Positions 7,669-16,647 are shown, numbered from the stretch's first letter. The stretch is DNA of 64,000 nucleotides from JBCBDX01 sp039822005 (GCA_039822005.1 JBCBMZ010000002.1:186001-250000); one strand, 5' to 3'. Program-made: numbers and translations. The notes: a model not told the origin generated them from the sequence alone.

Positions 7669-8457
7669 CTATGCGGTGTAGGTATAGCCCAATTGTTTCA
7701 GCAGTTCAGCGTCTAACTGTTCGTCAATCTCGTCGAGCAATTTCCGGGAGAAATCCTTGCCGGGATTGTAAGTGCGTGCGCGTTTGGCGTAGTCGTCAAA
7801 CGTTCGCCTGTCACCTTTGGTAGACTTGTGTGGCACCTGATAGTCTTTCGGTAGTGTGAGGCCCTTTTCGGACAATTGCCGTACGAAATGGTCCGGGTCT
7901 GCGACCAGATCCTCATAACGGATTAAAATGGCCTGCTCGATCTGCGAGGCGGTTTCCACGTAAGATTTTGTCTTAATCGACCAAAGCTCGCCGGGCCCAC
8001 GTACAGTCACAGTCCATGAAACATTGTCTCGCTCATTGAGCAAAATCGGTTGGCGCACGAAGCGTGCCTTGCTCCAACCCGGCCTTGGTGTGATGTCGTA
8101 GGCACGACGATAAAGCGACGAAATGAAATAGTATGGGTTACGCACAATGAAAATAAACAATGTCTCGTCAAAGTGCGCAAAGTTACGCTGCTCGTCGGCC
8201 ATCGTGTAGGCATGTTTCCAACCCAGATGATCCGGGAATTCCTGGCGTCGGCGAAAGTCCACGATCCGCTGATAGGCCATGTTCCGGGCCGCGAGGGGAA
8301 ATTGACGCGCCCAGCCTTTGGGTTTGAATGGCGGGCGTTTGGAGAGGGGAATCAGGTCGGGCGCATTGTACAAAATTAGCTGCTCGACAAAGTTCGTGCC
8401 GGTGTTCCGTTCACCATAGACTTTAAGGTATTTGACCTGATTGTGCCTGTCCGCCAT
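7669..8457 (-). CDS. Sulfotransferase-like protein
   Basis: This 262-residue predicted PAPS-dependent sulfotransferase has a 5'-phosphosulfate loop at the N-terminus (KVYGERNTGTNFVEQLI), a 3'-phosphate segment in the middle (FIFIVRNPYYFISSLYRRAY) and a later RYEDL motif. Acceptors in this family range from polysaccharides to lipids, and nothing here identifies one. The ATG at 8457 is preferred; a TTG at 8538 would add 27 residues and run to the edge of the divergent gene at 8541. No strong Shine-Dalgarno site precedes either. It resembles the 58.4-kb sulfotransferase only at the general family level. Confidence 0.75.
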   Translation of the reverse strand: MADRHNQVKYLKVYGERNTGTNFVEQLILYNAPDLIPLSKRPPFKPKGWARQFPLAARNMAYQRIVDFRRRQEFPDHLGWKHAYTMADEQRNFAHFDETLFIFIVRNPYYFISSLYRRAYDITPRPGWSKARFVRQPILLNERDNVSWTVTVRGPGELWSIKTKSYVETASQIEQAILIRYEDLVADPDHFVRQLSEKGLTLPKDYQVPHKSTKGDRRTFDDYAKRARTYNPGKDFSRKLLDEIDEQLDAELLKQLGYTYTA

Positions 8458-8540
8458 GACGATGAAAGCCCGCTTGCGATGCCCGCAGTTTCGTTGCGAT
8501 AGTCCAGCGGTGCTATCGCAAGGGATGGTGGGGAGCAAGC

Positions 8541-9431
8541 ATGGCAGAGTTAATCCAACAGCAACCGATTGATGGGGTTATTGGCAATAATGCTTTCCTG
8601 CGCCGAATCGCCAGCGGCCTTACGTTTACCGAGGGGCCGATTTGGGACCCCTACGGCCACTGGTTGTTGTTCTCTGACATTGCCGAAAGCGTACAATATC
8701 AATGGGATGACATATCCGGCCTTAGACTTTTCAGGCAGCCTTCCAATCAGGCCAACGGAAATTGTTTTGACAATCAAGGGCGCGTTGTCTCCTGCGAGCA
8801 CGCGTCATCGCATCTGGTCATCCATGACCATGGTGGCAAGCGGGTCACCGCATTGGCAACGCATTTTGACGGCCTTGAATTGAACAGCCCCAATGATGTG
8901 ATTTGTGACAGTGAGGGGCGGATTTGGTTCAGCGATCCGGCGTTCGGCAGGTTGCGAGAGGATTTGGGCCTGATCCGCGATCAGGAGCTTTCCTTTCAGG
9001 GCGTTTTCCGTCTCGACCCGGACGGAACGCTTGCTTGTGTCGTGCGCGACTTAATGCAGCCCAATGGTCTATGTCTGTCGAACGATGAAGAACAGCTCTA
9101 CGTGAACGATAGCTGGGGGCCTACCATTCACATCTATGATGTCAAAGCAGATGGCAGCCTGTCAGGCGGCGACATCTGGACGACAGTGACGGGCAAAGGT
9201 GAAGGGGTTCCCGACGGGATGAAAGTTGATTTGTCTGACCGTGTATTTTGCAACGGCCCGGGCGGCGTTCATGTCTTTACCAAAGATGCGGCGCACCTTG
9301 GTGTTATCCGTACTCCTGAGAAATCAACGAACTTTTGTTTTGGTGGGCGAGATCATGCGACTCTGTTCATCACGGCGAGCTCGTCGATATACGCCATTGA
9401 GACGCTGACATCGGCGAGCCCTGCCTACTAA
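8541..9431 (+). CDS. SMP-30/gluconolactonase/LRE family protein
   Basis: This 296-residue six-bladed beta-propeller lactonase-type protein shows the family sequence order: FTEGPIWDP with the metal-binding Glu near residue 32, NSPNDVICDSEGRIWFSDP near 115-135 with the metal-binding Asn, and PNGLCLSNDEEQLYVNDS near 175 with the catalytic Asp region. These enzymes hydrolyse sugar lactones or related esters with a divalent metal. It is divergent from the sulfotransferase. The 61 bp to the next gene on the same strand hold no clear terminator. Substrate unknown. Confidence 0.88.
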   Translation: MAELIQQQPIDGVIGNNAFLRRIASGLTFTEGPIWDPYGHWLLFSDIAESVQYQWDDISGLRLFRQPSNQANGNCFDNQGRVVSCEHASSHLVIHDHGGKRVTALATHFDGLELNSPNDVICDSEGRIWFSDPAFGRLREDLGLIRDQELSFQGVFRLDPDGTLACVVRDLMQPNGLCLSNDEEQLYVNDSWGPTIHIYDVKADGSLSGGDIWTTVTGKGEGVPDGMKVDLSDRVFCNGPGGVHVFTKDAAHLGVIRTPEKSTNFCFGGRDHATLFITASSSIYAIETLTSASPAY

Positions 9432-9492
9432 TTAGGCAAATAGGTAAAAACTCATTGTTGCCAAATGCTTGTCTTTGGCTACGCTGACCCGC

Positions 9493-10929
9493 ATGGATGA
9501 GCTGGACAAGCCCAGATTCTTCGATGAGATGTATGAAGCCGACGGCTCGGCACGTGCCCCTTATGCGCTTTATAACCAATGGCTCGAAAATGAAGATATT
9601 AAACGGCTGTTGAAAAAGTCGGCTGAAGCCGAGGCTTTTTTCCGCCGCACAGGTATCACCTTCAACGTCTATGGCATGCAGGAGGCCGATGAACGCCTGA
9701 TACCGTTCGACATTGTTCCCCGCATCATTTCCGGCGCTGAATGGCGGCGGCTGGAGCGCGGAATTGAGCAGCGTGTCCGGGCCATCAACGCCTTCTTGCA
9801 CGACATTTACCACCGTCAGGAAATTCTACGAGCCGGCCGGGTCCCGGCGGAATTGATCGCCAACAACGAGGCTTTTTTGCCCCAGATGATTGGTGTCACG
9901 CCGCCGGGCGGGATTTATACGCACATTGTGGGCACCGATTTGGTCCGAACCGGTCCAAACGATTTTTACGTTCTGGAAGACAATGCGCGCACACCATCTG
10001 GCGTTTCCTATATGCTGGAAAACCGCGAAACGATGCTGCAAATGTTTCCGGAATTGTTCGTTCGCAAAAAGGTTCGCGATGTAAGCCGCTATCCGGACAT
10101 GCTGTTGCGTTCCTTGGCAGCAGCTGCGCCTCCTGCCAGCACCGGAAGCGATCCGGTCGTGGCCGTTTTAACGCCGGGTATCCATAATTCTGCCTATTTC
10201 GAGCATGCTTTTCTGGCCGATCAGATGGGTGTGGAACTGGTTGAAGGAAATGATCTGCGTGTGGTCGATGGGCGGATCGCCATGCGCACCACGCTCGGCT
10301 ACGAAGCTGTTGATGTGCTATACCGCCGCGTGGATGATGATTTCCTTGATCCGCTTAACTTCAACCCTGTCTCCCAGTTGGGCGTTGCCGGCATTTTGGA
10401 TGTCTATCGCGCCGGCGGCATTACGATCGCCAACGCGCCCGGCACAGGGATAGCTGATGACAAGGCCATCTATTCCTATATGCCGGAGATCGTAGAGTTC
10501 TACACGGGCGAGAAAGCGATCTTGAAAAATGTGCCAACATGGCGCTGTTCGGAGCCCGATGCGCTGTCCTATGTGCTCGACAATCTCGAAGAACTGGTGG
10601 TCAAAGAGGTCCATGGGTCAGGCGGCTATGGCATGCTGGTCGGTCCGGCGGCGTCGAAAAAAGAGATCAAGGCGTTTCGCGATAAACTGAAAACAAAGCC
10701 AGCCAATTACATTGCCCAACCAACATTAGCGCTGTCTACGGCTCCCATCCTGACCAAGAAAGGTCTTGCGCCCCGCCATCTTGATCTTCGCCCCTTTGTG
10801 CTTGTTTCACCGCAGGGCGTATCGCTGACGCCAGGAGGCCTGACCCGCGTGGCGCTCAAGGCCGGTTCTCTCGTTGTTAACTCCAGCCAGGGTGGAGGTA
10901 CGAAAGACACTTGGGTATTGGAGGAGTAG
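9493..10929 (+). CDS. Circularly permuted ATP-grasp protein (Anbu cluster)
   Basis: This 478-residue member of the permuted ATP-grasp type 2 family (DUF404/407) is predicted to form an amide-like bond using ATP, by analogy with peptide ligases. Recognisable segments are the N-terminal FDEMYEADGSARAPY, the central VLEDNARTPSGVSYMLENR and the C-terminal KEVHGSGGYGMLVGP with its Gly-rich phosphate loop. The ATG at 9493 places the conserved FDEM segment near the N-terminus; a TTG at 9469 is an alternative. No good Shine-Dalgarno site precedes either. The next gene starts 3 bp after the stop. Product and substrate are unknown. Confidence 0.9.
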   Translation: MDELDKPRFFDEMYEADGSARAPYALYNQWLENEDIKRLLKKSAEAEAFFRRTGITFNVYGMQEADERLIPFDIVPRIISGAEWRRLERGIEQRVRAINAFLHDIYHRQEILRAGRVPAELIANNEAFLPQMIGVTPPGGIYTHIVGTDLVRTGPNDFYVLEDNARTPSGVSYMLENRETMLQMFPELFVRKKVRDVSRYPDMLLRSLAAAAPPASTGSDPVVAVLTPGIHNSAYFEHAFLADQMGVELVEGNDLRVVDGRIAMRTTLGYEAVDVLYRRVDDDFLDPLNFNPVSQLGVAGILDVYRAGGITIANAPGTGIADDKAIYSYMPEIVEFYTGEKAILKNVPTWRCSEPDALSYVLDNLEELVVKEVHGSGGYGMLVGPAASKKEIKAFRDKLKTKPANYIAQPTLALSTAPILTKKGLAPRHLDLRPFVLVSPQGVSLTPGGLTRVALKAGSLVVNSSQGGGTKDTWVLEE

Positions 10930-10932
10930 CCG

Positions 10933-11874
10933 ATGCTGGGTCGCACAGCCGGGGGGCTGTTTTGGATGTTCCGCTATCTGGAGAGAGCCGAGAATACGGC
11001 ACGTCTCCTTGACATGGGCTTTCGAATTGCCCTGACGCGACCCGACAATGCAGCCGACGAGTGGTCCTCTGTTCTGGAAACTGCAGGGATCCGCGCCGCC
11101 TACGACCATAAATACGACAGCTATGAGCAGGACCGTGTCGTGGACTTCATGCTTCGCGACAAAGACAATTCATCCAGCGCACTGGCCGCAACAACGGCCG
11201 CACGGACCAACGCGCGCATGGTGCGCACCGCGTTGACGCGTGAAGCATGGGAAGCGGTCAATGAGTGCTGGATGGCCGTCCGCAAGTCCATACATGGCCG
11301 CATTTCCGACCGGGATTTACCGGACGTTTTGCGCTTGATCCGTCAGCAAAACGCGCTGGTGCGCGGCGCTTTGCATGGATCCATGTTGCGCAACGACATT
11401 TATGATTTTTCCCGTCTTGGCACTTTCATAGAGCGTGCCGATGCGACCGCGCGAATTCTGGATGTAAAATATTATGTGCTGCTGCCTTCGACCGTGCCGA
11501 TCGGCTCTTCTTATGACAATGTCCAATGGGAAAATGTGCTTTTGTCTGTTGCAGGGCTTCGTTCATACCGCCATGCGAAAGGTTCACGCATCAATGCCAA
11601 GGGCGTTGCCGAATTTGTAATCCTTGACCAACGGATGCCGCGCTCTCTGGCCTTTTGCTACAACAAAATCGTCGACAATCTGGGCTATCTGGAGCGCGAT
11701 TATGGCGTACGCTTGCGTTGCCACAAACTTGCCGAAGCGACGGCCCAGTCCTTTAAAAACAGAACGATAGAAAGTATCATTGAAGACGGTCTGCATGAGA
11801 ATGTCCTAGCGTTCATTCGCGCCAATACCGAATTGGCTCTCCAGATTGAACGCGACTACCGGTTTATGGAATAG
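10933..11874 (+). CDS. Alpha-E domain protein (DUF403)
   Basis: This 313-residue helical protein of the alpha-E superfamily opens with the family signature MLGRTAGGLFWMFRYLERAE. It also carries the repeated helical motif FSRLGTFIERADATARILD near residues 158-176. The family almost always sits beside permuted ATP-grasp and transglutaminase genes, as here, and is thought to act with them in making a peptide-like tag or small molecule. No catalytic residues are established. It follows the ATP-grasp gene by 3 bp and precedes the transglutaminase by 8 bp. Confidence 0.9.
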   Translation: MLGRTAGGLFWMFRYLERAENTARLLDMGFRIALTRPDNAADEWSSVLETAGIRAAYDHKYDSYEQDRVVDFMLRDKDNSSSALAATTAARTNARMVRTALTREAWEAVNECWMAVRKSIHGRISDRDLPDVLRLIRQQNALVRGALHGSMLRNDIYDFSRLGTFIERADATARILDVKYYVLLPSTVPIGSSYDNVQWENVLLSVAGLRSYRHAKGSRINAKGVAEFVILDQRMPRSLAFCYNKIVDNLGYLERDYGVRLRCHKLAEATAQSFKNRTIESIIEDGLHENVLAFIRANTELALQIERDYRFME

Positions 11875-11882
11875 GTAATACT

Positions 11883-12704
11883 GTGCTGCTCGACGTCAGA
11901 CATAAAACCACCTACCGCTTTGGCAATCATACCAATTACGGGCTCAAGCAGTTGCGGGTATTGCCGAAGGAGCGTGACAGCCAAAAGATTCATGCCTGGG
12001 ATCTGACGCTAACCGGCGCCAGGCGTGAGTTGGACTTTGAAGATCAACACCACAATCAAGTTGTTCTGGCTAGTATCGACGAGGGGGTTCACGAGGTCAT
12101 CATCGAAAGCGCGGGCCGCATTGAAACAGCAAATACAGCGGGCGTGATTGGCGCCCATGGTGGCTATGCACCCCTTTGGTACTTCAAGCAAAGCACACCG
12201 TTGACGCGCGCAGGGCGCAATATTGTGGCGATGGCATCCAGACTGCCAGACAATGACGACCCGTTGGCACGCATGCACACTCTAAGCGCCATAATAAGAG
12301 ATGTTGTTGGCTATCAGATCGGCGCTACAAGTGTCGATACCAGTGCGGACAGGGCCATCGAAATCGGCGGTGGCGTTTGTCAGGATCACGCTCACATCAT
12401 GATAGCTGTCGCCCGGCGTCTTGACCTGCCCGCGCGATATGTAAGCGGCTATCTGATGATGAATGACCGCGTCGATCAGGATGCAAGCCACGCATGGGCG
12501 GAAATCTATGTGGAGCCGCTCGGGTGGGTTGGGTTTGACGTGTCCAATGGCATCAGCCCTGATGAACGGTATGTGCGCGTGGCCACCGGTCTCGACTATC
12601 TTGAGGCTGCGCCTGTTTCCGGTGTTCGTTATACGGACATGTCCGGCAAAATGGGTGGGGAAGATCAGGAAGCCGTACTTGTCGACGTTTCCGTTCAGCA
12701 ATAA
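11883..12704 (+). CDS. Transglutaminase-like cysteine protease (Anbu cluster)
   Basis: This 273-residue protein has the bacterial transglutaminase N-terminal beta region (about 1-85: VRHKTTYRF, LRVLP) and a papain-like catalytic core. The triad is visible: Cys166 in GGGVCQDHAH, His203 in SHAWAEIY and Asp219 in GFDVSNG. It probably cleaves or transfers an amide bond. The start is GTG at 11883, 8 bp after the previous stop. It links the ATP-grasp/alpha-E pair to the Anbu protease 42 bp downstream. Confidence 0.9.
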   Translation: MLLDVRHKTTYRFGNHTNYGLKQLRVLPKERDSQKIHAWDLTLTGARRELDFEDQHHNQVVLASIDEGVHEVIIESAGRIETANTAGVIGAHGGYAPLWYFKQSTPLTRAGRNIVAMASRLPDNDDPLARMHTLSAIIRDVVGYQIGATSVDTSADRAIEIGGGVCQDHAHIMIAVARRLDLPARYVSGYLMMNDRVDQDASHAWAEIYVEPLGWVGFDVSNGISPDERYVRVATGLDYLEAAPVSGVRYTDMSGKMGGEDQEAVLVDVSVQQ

Positions 12705-12746
12705 CCATTTGTGTAGTGAAATTCTGCCCTTTGAAGGTGAGAGCGC

Positions 12747-13478
12747 ATGACCTATTGCGTTGGACTGCGGCTGGCGAACGGTCTTGTCTTTATGTCGGAC
12801 ACTCGCACCAATGCAGGTGTCGACAATATCTCAACATTCAAGAAGATGTATACGTGGGAAGTGCCCGGTGAGCGCTTTATTGTGCTGATGACCGCCGGCA
12901 ATCTGGCGACAACACAAACTGTTGTCAGTATGATCGAAGAGCACACAAAGGCCGCTGCAGATCGTGAGTCGTCTATCCTGAAAGTCCCGTCCATGTTTGA
13001 GGCCGCCTCGCTCATCGGACGAACCTTGCGTCAGGTGATTGCTGATGCTTCCGCTGGTGGCCCGGATGCTGAATCAAGGTTCGGCGCGACCATGATCCTC
13101 GGTGGCCAGTTGGCCGACGGCGAAACGCGAATGTTCCTCATCTATCCGCAGGGCAATTTCATTGAAGCATCCGAGGACACGCCATTTTTTCAAATCGGCG
13201 AGACCAAATATGGACGACCGATCTTGGTGCGCGCCTACAACCGCCACATGAGCACCGAAGAGGCGACAAAGCTCCTTCTGGTTTCCTTCGATTCGACGAT
13301 CAAAGCCAACCTGTCGGTAGGCCTGCCGCTGGACATGGTCACTTATGAGCATGATAGTTTGGAGATGGGAGTGAGCCGTCGTATCGAAGCCGACGATCCT
13401 TATTATCAGATGATTTCGTCGAACTGGGGTGAGGCGCTTCGCACTGCTTTTAACTCGCTCGATGACCCGGTTTTTTAA
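12747..13478 (+). CDS. anbu: Anbu proteasome-like protease
   Basis: This 243-residue protein is of the ancestral beta-subunit (Anbu) type, related to HslV and proteasome beta subunits. Removal of the first Met would expose Thr2 as the Ntn nucleophile (MTYCVGL). The conserved SDTRTNAG near residue 17 and the KKMYTW lysine region near 33-37 fit the family. Anbu is known to occur with the ATP-grasp, alpha-E and transglutaminase genes seen immediately upstream, which supports the call. It lacks an adjacent unfoldase. GAAGGTGAGAG precedes the ATG. Confidence 0.93.
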   Translation: MTYCVGLRLANGLVFMSDTRTNAGVDNISTFKKMYTWEVPGERFIVLMTAGNLATTQTVVSMIEEHTKAAADRESSILKVPSMFEAASLIGRTLRQVIADASAGGPDAESRFGATMILGGQLADGETRMFLIYPQGNFIEASEDTPFFQIGETKYGRPILVRAYNRHMSTEEATKLLLVSFDSTIKANLSVGLPLDMVTYEHDSLEMGVSRRIEADDPYYQMISSNWGEALRTAFNSLDDPVF

Positions 13479-13481
13479 GTG

Positions 13482-13661
13482 ATCCAATTGCCGCGCTGCC
13501 AAGCGACTGCCCGCGCCAATGTTCCCGCTAGTAAATGCATAATTCAGCCGGCGTGACATTTCTGCGATTTCGTCATCGGTCAACTGACATGATCGATCGG
13601 GAAAGGCTTGATTCATCGTTGCCATTGTCGCATGAGCAGGCTGGTTGGCGTAGACGGACAT
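13482..13661 (-). other. Possible small gene or remnant in the anbu-ompA gap
   Basis: A minus-strand open frame starts at 13661 and reads protein-like in the gap (LTDDEIAEMSRRL, then SGNIGAGSRLAARQ) before continuing antisense through anbu. The part inside the gap encodes about 60 residues of mixed helical character. No Shine-Dalgarno site or terminator is evident and I do not recognise a family. It could be a decayed gene fragment or chance. Coordinates cover only the part outside anbu. Confidence 0.22.
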
Positions 13662-13687
13662 GCGCCAAAGTATGAAGGGGCTGCACT

Positions 13688-15454
13688 ATGTGCAATTGGC
13701 AAAAATGGATACTACCGGGCATCCTCGCCACCGCTGTTTTGACAGCACTATCGATGCTGTTTCACGCTGGGTCCATAGAAAAAGACTTATCCGAAAAAGC
13801 GGCCGTAACACTCAGTGAGGAACATGGATGGGCCACAGTCGAGCTTGATGGTCGTGACTTGACCCTGACCGGCGTAGCGCCGACTGAAGACCAGCAAGAG
13901 GCCGCAGCTTCGCTGACAAACGACATCTATGATGTTCGGGTCGTCACAAACAATTCCACACTGCCGCCGATTGAAGCGCCTTACGCCTTCAATGCTGCAA
14001 AAAGCGGCGAGGGGATTACACTAACCGGCTTTTACCCCAGCGATGATGTGCGCGCTGAGATCGTGGCCGCAGCAGAGCGAGCCAACCCAGGCGTCGCCAT
14101 CACCGATAATTTGACAATTGCACGCGGTGCACCTGATGCCTTTGGCGAACTTGGCAGTTTTGGCGTTTCGCAGCTTGGCAAGCTGGCCGATGGTCAGGTG
14201 GCTATGTCTGATGCGAACTATTCAATTGATGGTATGGCTTCATCAGCTGAAGCCTTCGAGGCACTTTCGGCAGAATTGACCGGTGCGCTCCCGGCAGGTG
14301 CCGCTTTGGCTGCCAACGAGGTTGTTCCTCCAGCGGTTTCGCCCTTCACCTGGTCAGCGAAAAAAACACAACCGGGAACGCTGGCTTTGGCCGGTTTCGC
14401 AACAAGCGCTGAACAGGCGGATGCGATCGTGGCCGCAGCGCAAGAAACTGATGGGAGCGCGACTGTCGAAAGCACGTTACAGGTCGCTTCCGGTGCGCCG
14501 GAAGGCTTTGATGCAGCAGCGACATATGCACTGAGCTTTATGCCGTTCTTGGTGGAAGGCGATGCAAGCCTGGTCGACAGTGCGCTGTCCATAACGGGAA
14601 CCGCTTTGGATGGGAATGCATTTGCCTCTGTGACGCAGCTTCAGGCAAATGCACCCAATGGCATTGAATTGACCGCCAACGTTGAAGAGCCGGCGCCGCC
14701 TGCCTTCTTCCTTGAAGCAGTCGCCGGTGATACGCTGGTGCTGGAAGGCAATGTGCCAAGCAGTGACGTAAAAGACGCACTGCTCGCTCAAGCGCAGGCA
14801 TCATTTGTCGGGTTGAATATTGAAGATCAATTGAGCGTTGCAGAGGGCGCTCCGGCGGGTTTTGCCGAAACTGCTTCAGCGGGCCTTGGGGCCTTGAGCC
14901 GCATGCCTGAGGGACGATTGTATATTGAAGGCAATGCGATAACCATTGAGGGCGGTGCGTTTGGTGACGCAGCGCGCTCGTCAATTTTGGAAGCTGTCGG
15001 TGCCGGCGTGCCGCAAGGCATTGAAACCGACATTGATGTTTCCCTCGCTCCGGGCCCAATGGAAGCAGGCGGAATTGGCGCACTGGATGCGGCGGTTTGC
15101 CAAAGTCGATTGGCAGAACTACTCTCGTTGGGCAGTATTCGTTTTGCCACCGGTCAGGCTTCCATTGAATCGGCATCCTTCGGTCTTCTCGACAGACTTT
15201 CTTACACCGCGCAAGCATGCCCGGACACCCGATTTGAAGTTGGTGGGCACACGGACTCAGATGGAGACGAGGCATCAAATGAACGCCTGTCCCTGCAACG
15301 CGCCGAGGCGGTCGTGAACTATCTGGTCTCATCCGGTGTTGAAACTTCCCGGCTCTCGGCAATCGGCTATGGTGAAAGCAATCCCATTGCTTCCAATGAC
15401 ACCGATGAGGGCAAAGGCCAGAACCGCCGTATCGAATTTAACATCATCCAATAG
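13688..15454 (+). CDS. OmpA-family protein with three internal repeats
   Basis: This 588-residue envelope protein begins with a membrane anchor or uncleaved signal (about 7-25). It then has a BON-like region and three repeats of about 120 residues (100-219, 220-338, 339-455), each passing through Gly-Ala-Pro-x-x-Phe (147, 269, 387). It ends with an OmpA-type peptidoglycan-binding domain (about 480-588) carrying GGHTDSDG, the LSLQRAEAV helix and NRRIEF, which should bind diaminopimelate. It probably spans the periplasm, tying the inner membrane to the wall. GAAGGGG precedes the ATG. The next two genes are small or membrane-anchored and follow at 11 and 24 bp. Confidence 0.88.
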   Translation: MCNWQKWILPGILATAVLTALSMLFHAGSIEKDLSEKAAVTLSEEHGWATVELDGRDLTLTGVAPTEDQQEAAASLTNDIYDVRVVTNNSTLPPIEAPYAFNAAKSGEGITLTGFYPSDDVRAEIVAAAERANPGVAITDNLTIARGAPDAFGELGSFGVSQLGKLADGQVAMSDANYSIDGMASSAEAFEALSAELTGALPAGAALAANEVVPPAVSPFTWSAKKTQPGTLALAGFATSAEQADAIVAAAQETDGSATVESTLQVASGAPEGFDAAATYALSFMPFLVEGDASLVDSALSITGTALDGNAFASVTQLQANAPNGIELTANVEEPAPPAFFLEAVAGDTLVLEGNVPSSDVKDALLAQAQASFVGLNIEDQLSVAEGAPAGFAETASAGLGALSRMPEGRLYIEGNAITIEGGAFGDAARSSILEAVGAGVPQGIETDIDVSLAPGPMEAGGIGALDAAVCQSRLAELLSLGSIRFATGQASIESASFGLLDRLSYTAQACPDTRFEVGGHTDSDGDEASNERLSLQRAEAVVNYLVSSGVETSRLSAIGYGESNPIASNDTDEGKGQNRRIEFNIIQ

Positions 15455-15465
15455 GGGACTTACAC

Positions 15466-15567
15466 ATGTGGTATATAATCACCAATATTTGGGTTTGGCT
15501 CCTCATCGCCTTTGTCATTGGCATTTTCGTTGGCTGGCGCACCACAATCGTGCGTCCGCAAAGCTGA
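15466..15567 (+). CDS. Small single-span membrane peptide, 33 aa
   Basis: A 33-residue frame, ATG at 15466 and TGA at 15565, lies between the OmpA-like and helix-hairpin-helix genes. It reads MWYIITNIWVWLLIAF, then VIGIFVGWRTT, and ends RPQS: one Trp-rich membrane helix with a positively charged C-terminal tail. GGGGA lies about 7 bp before the ATG. Clean fit between two neighbours and the strong hydrophobic profile support a real gene. It may be a partner of the OmpA-like protein. No family recognised. Confidence 0.68.
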   Translation: MWYIITNIWVWLLIAFVIGIFVGWRTTIVRPQS

Positions 15568-15591
15568 GCGATTTGAAGGGAAGAAAAGATT

Positions 15592-16614
15592 ATGGTCGTA
15601 TTGATCCTTCAATCCGCATTGCTTTTGGCAGTTGCATTTATTTTGGGCTGCATCATCGGGTGCCTTCTCAAAACGCTTTTTTCAGGTGACAGCGCCGGAT
15701 CAGGCGCGCCTGCCGCGGCGGCGTCCGCTGCTACCGCGACAGCGGCCACAGCGGCGGTGAGCGCGGCATCGACGCCAAAGGCAGTTGAACCAGCAAATGC
15801 GCCGGAGCCGGTTGCTTTGGCCAGCCCGGAACCAAAAGCTGCCGAAAAGCCGGCGGTGAAAAAACCAGCTGCCAAGAAGGCAAGTTTGCCCAAGAAGGCA
15901 AGTGCTGCCAAAAAGGCAAGCGCGCCGGAAGAGACAACGGCATCGACAAAAGCAACGTCCAAGAAATCTGCCAAGCCAAAGGCCCAAAAGACAACCCCAT
16001 CGGGCCCGCCGCCTGCGGGTTCGAAAGCTGACAATCTCAAATTGATTAAAGGAATTGGCCCTCAAAACGAGGCGCGTTTGCAAGCGTTTGGCGTGACGCG
16101 TTTTAGCAATATTGCCGAGTGGACTGCCGAAGATGCAACAGAGTGGGGCGAACGTTTGGCTTTCCCTGGTCGCATTGAGCGTGAAGACTGGATCGGACAG
16201 GCCAAAGTGCTCGCGCAGGGTGGTTCCACCGACTTTGCCTCCCGGGTCAAAAGCGGTGACGTGGCTTCTTCGGTGGGTGAAGCAACCGTCGGTGACTTGG
16301 GCAAGAAACCTCGGCTTTTGTCAAAACCGCGCGCCAGTGGTGCTGATAATCTGACGCTCATCGATGGTGTCGGCAACGCGCTCGAAAAGCGTTTGTTTGC
16401 CATCGGTATCTACCACTTTGACCAAATAGCCAAGCTAACGCCGGAACAAGCCAAATGGGTTGGTATTGCGGTTGGATTCCCAGGCCGTGTCGAGCGCGAG
16501 AAGTGGGTCGAAGAGTGCAAAATTCTGGCCGAAGGCGGGATGACTGAACACGCCAAGCGCGTGGAAGAAGGCAAGGTTGCTACATCGCGCGTGTCGAAAG
16601 ACGACGAGACGTAG
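15592..16614 (+). CDS. Membrane-anchored protein with two helix-hairpin-helix domains
   Basis: This 340-residue protein has an N-terminal membrane helix (about 3-27), a long Ala/Lys/Pro-rich disordered linker (about 30-140, with repeated PKKAS-like units) and two copies of a roughly 75-residue domain. The domains begin LKLIKGIGPQNEARL and LTLIDGVGNALEKRL and both contain F-P-G-R-[IV]-E-R-E-x-W. The same domain occurs at the C-terminus of some alphaproteobacterial NuoE proteins and ribosomal-protein-like proteins. Helix-hairpin-helix folds often bind DNA, but here the role is unknown. GAAGGGAAG precedes the ATG. A terminator follows. Confidence 0.8.
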   Translation: MVVLILQSALLLAVAFILGCIIGCLLKTLFSGDSAGSGAPAAAASAATATAATAAVSAASTPKAVEPANAPEPVALASPEPKAAEKPAVKKPAAKKASLPKKASAAKKASAPEETTASTKATSKKSAKPKAQKTTPSGPPPAGSKADNLKLIKGIGPQNEARLQAFGVTRFSNIAEWTAEDATEWGERLAFPGRIEREDWIGQAKVLAQGGSTDFASRVKSGDVASSVGEATVGDLGKKPRLLSKPRASGADNLTLIDGVGNALEKRLFAIGIYHFDQIAKLTPEQAKWVGIAVGFPGRVEREKWVEECKILAEGGMTEHAKRVEEGKVATSRVSKDDET

Positions 16615-16647
16615 CAAATGGCCTTGTTGGCCCTGATTTTTAGGAAG

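Noticed and set aside
14538..15362. Long minus-strand open frame of 274 codons inside the OmpA-like gene
   Set aside because: It is antisense to a clear repeat/OmpA protein, is Pro/Arg/Gln-rich with low-complexity character and has no ribosome site.
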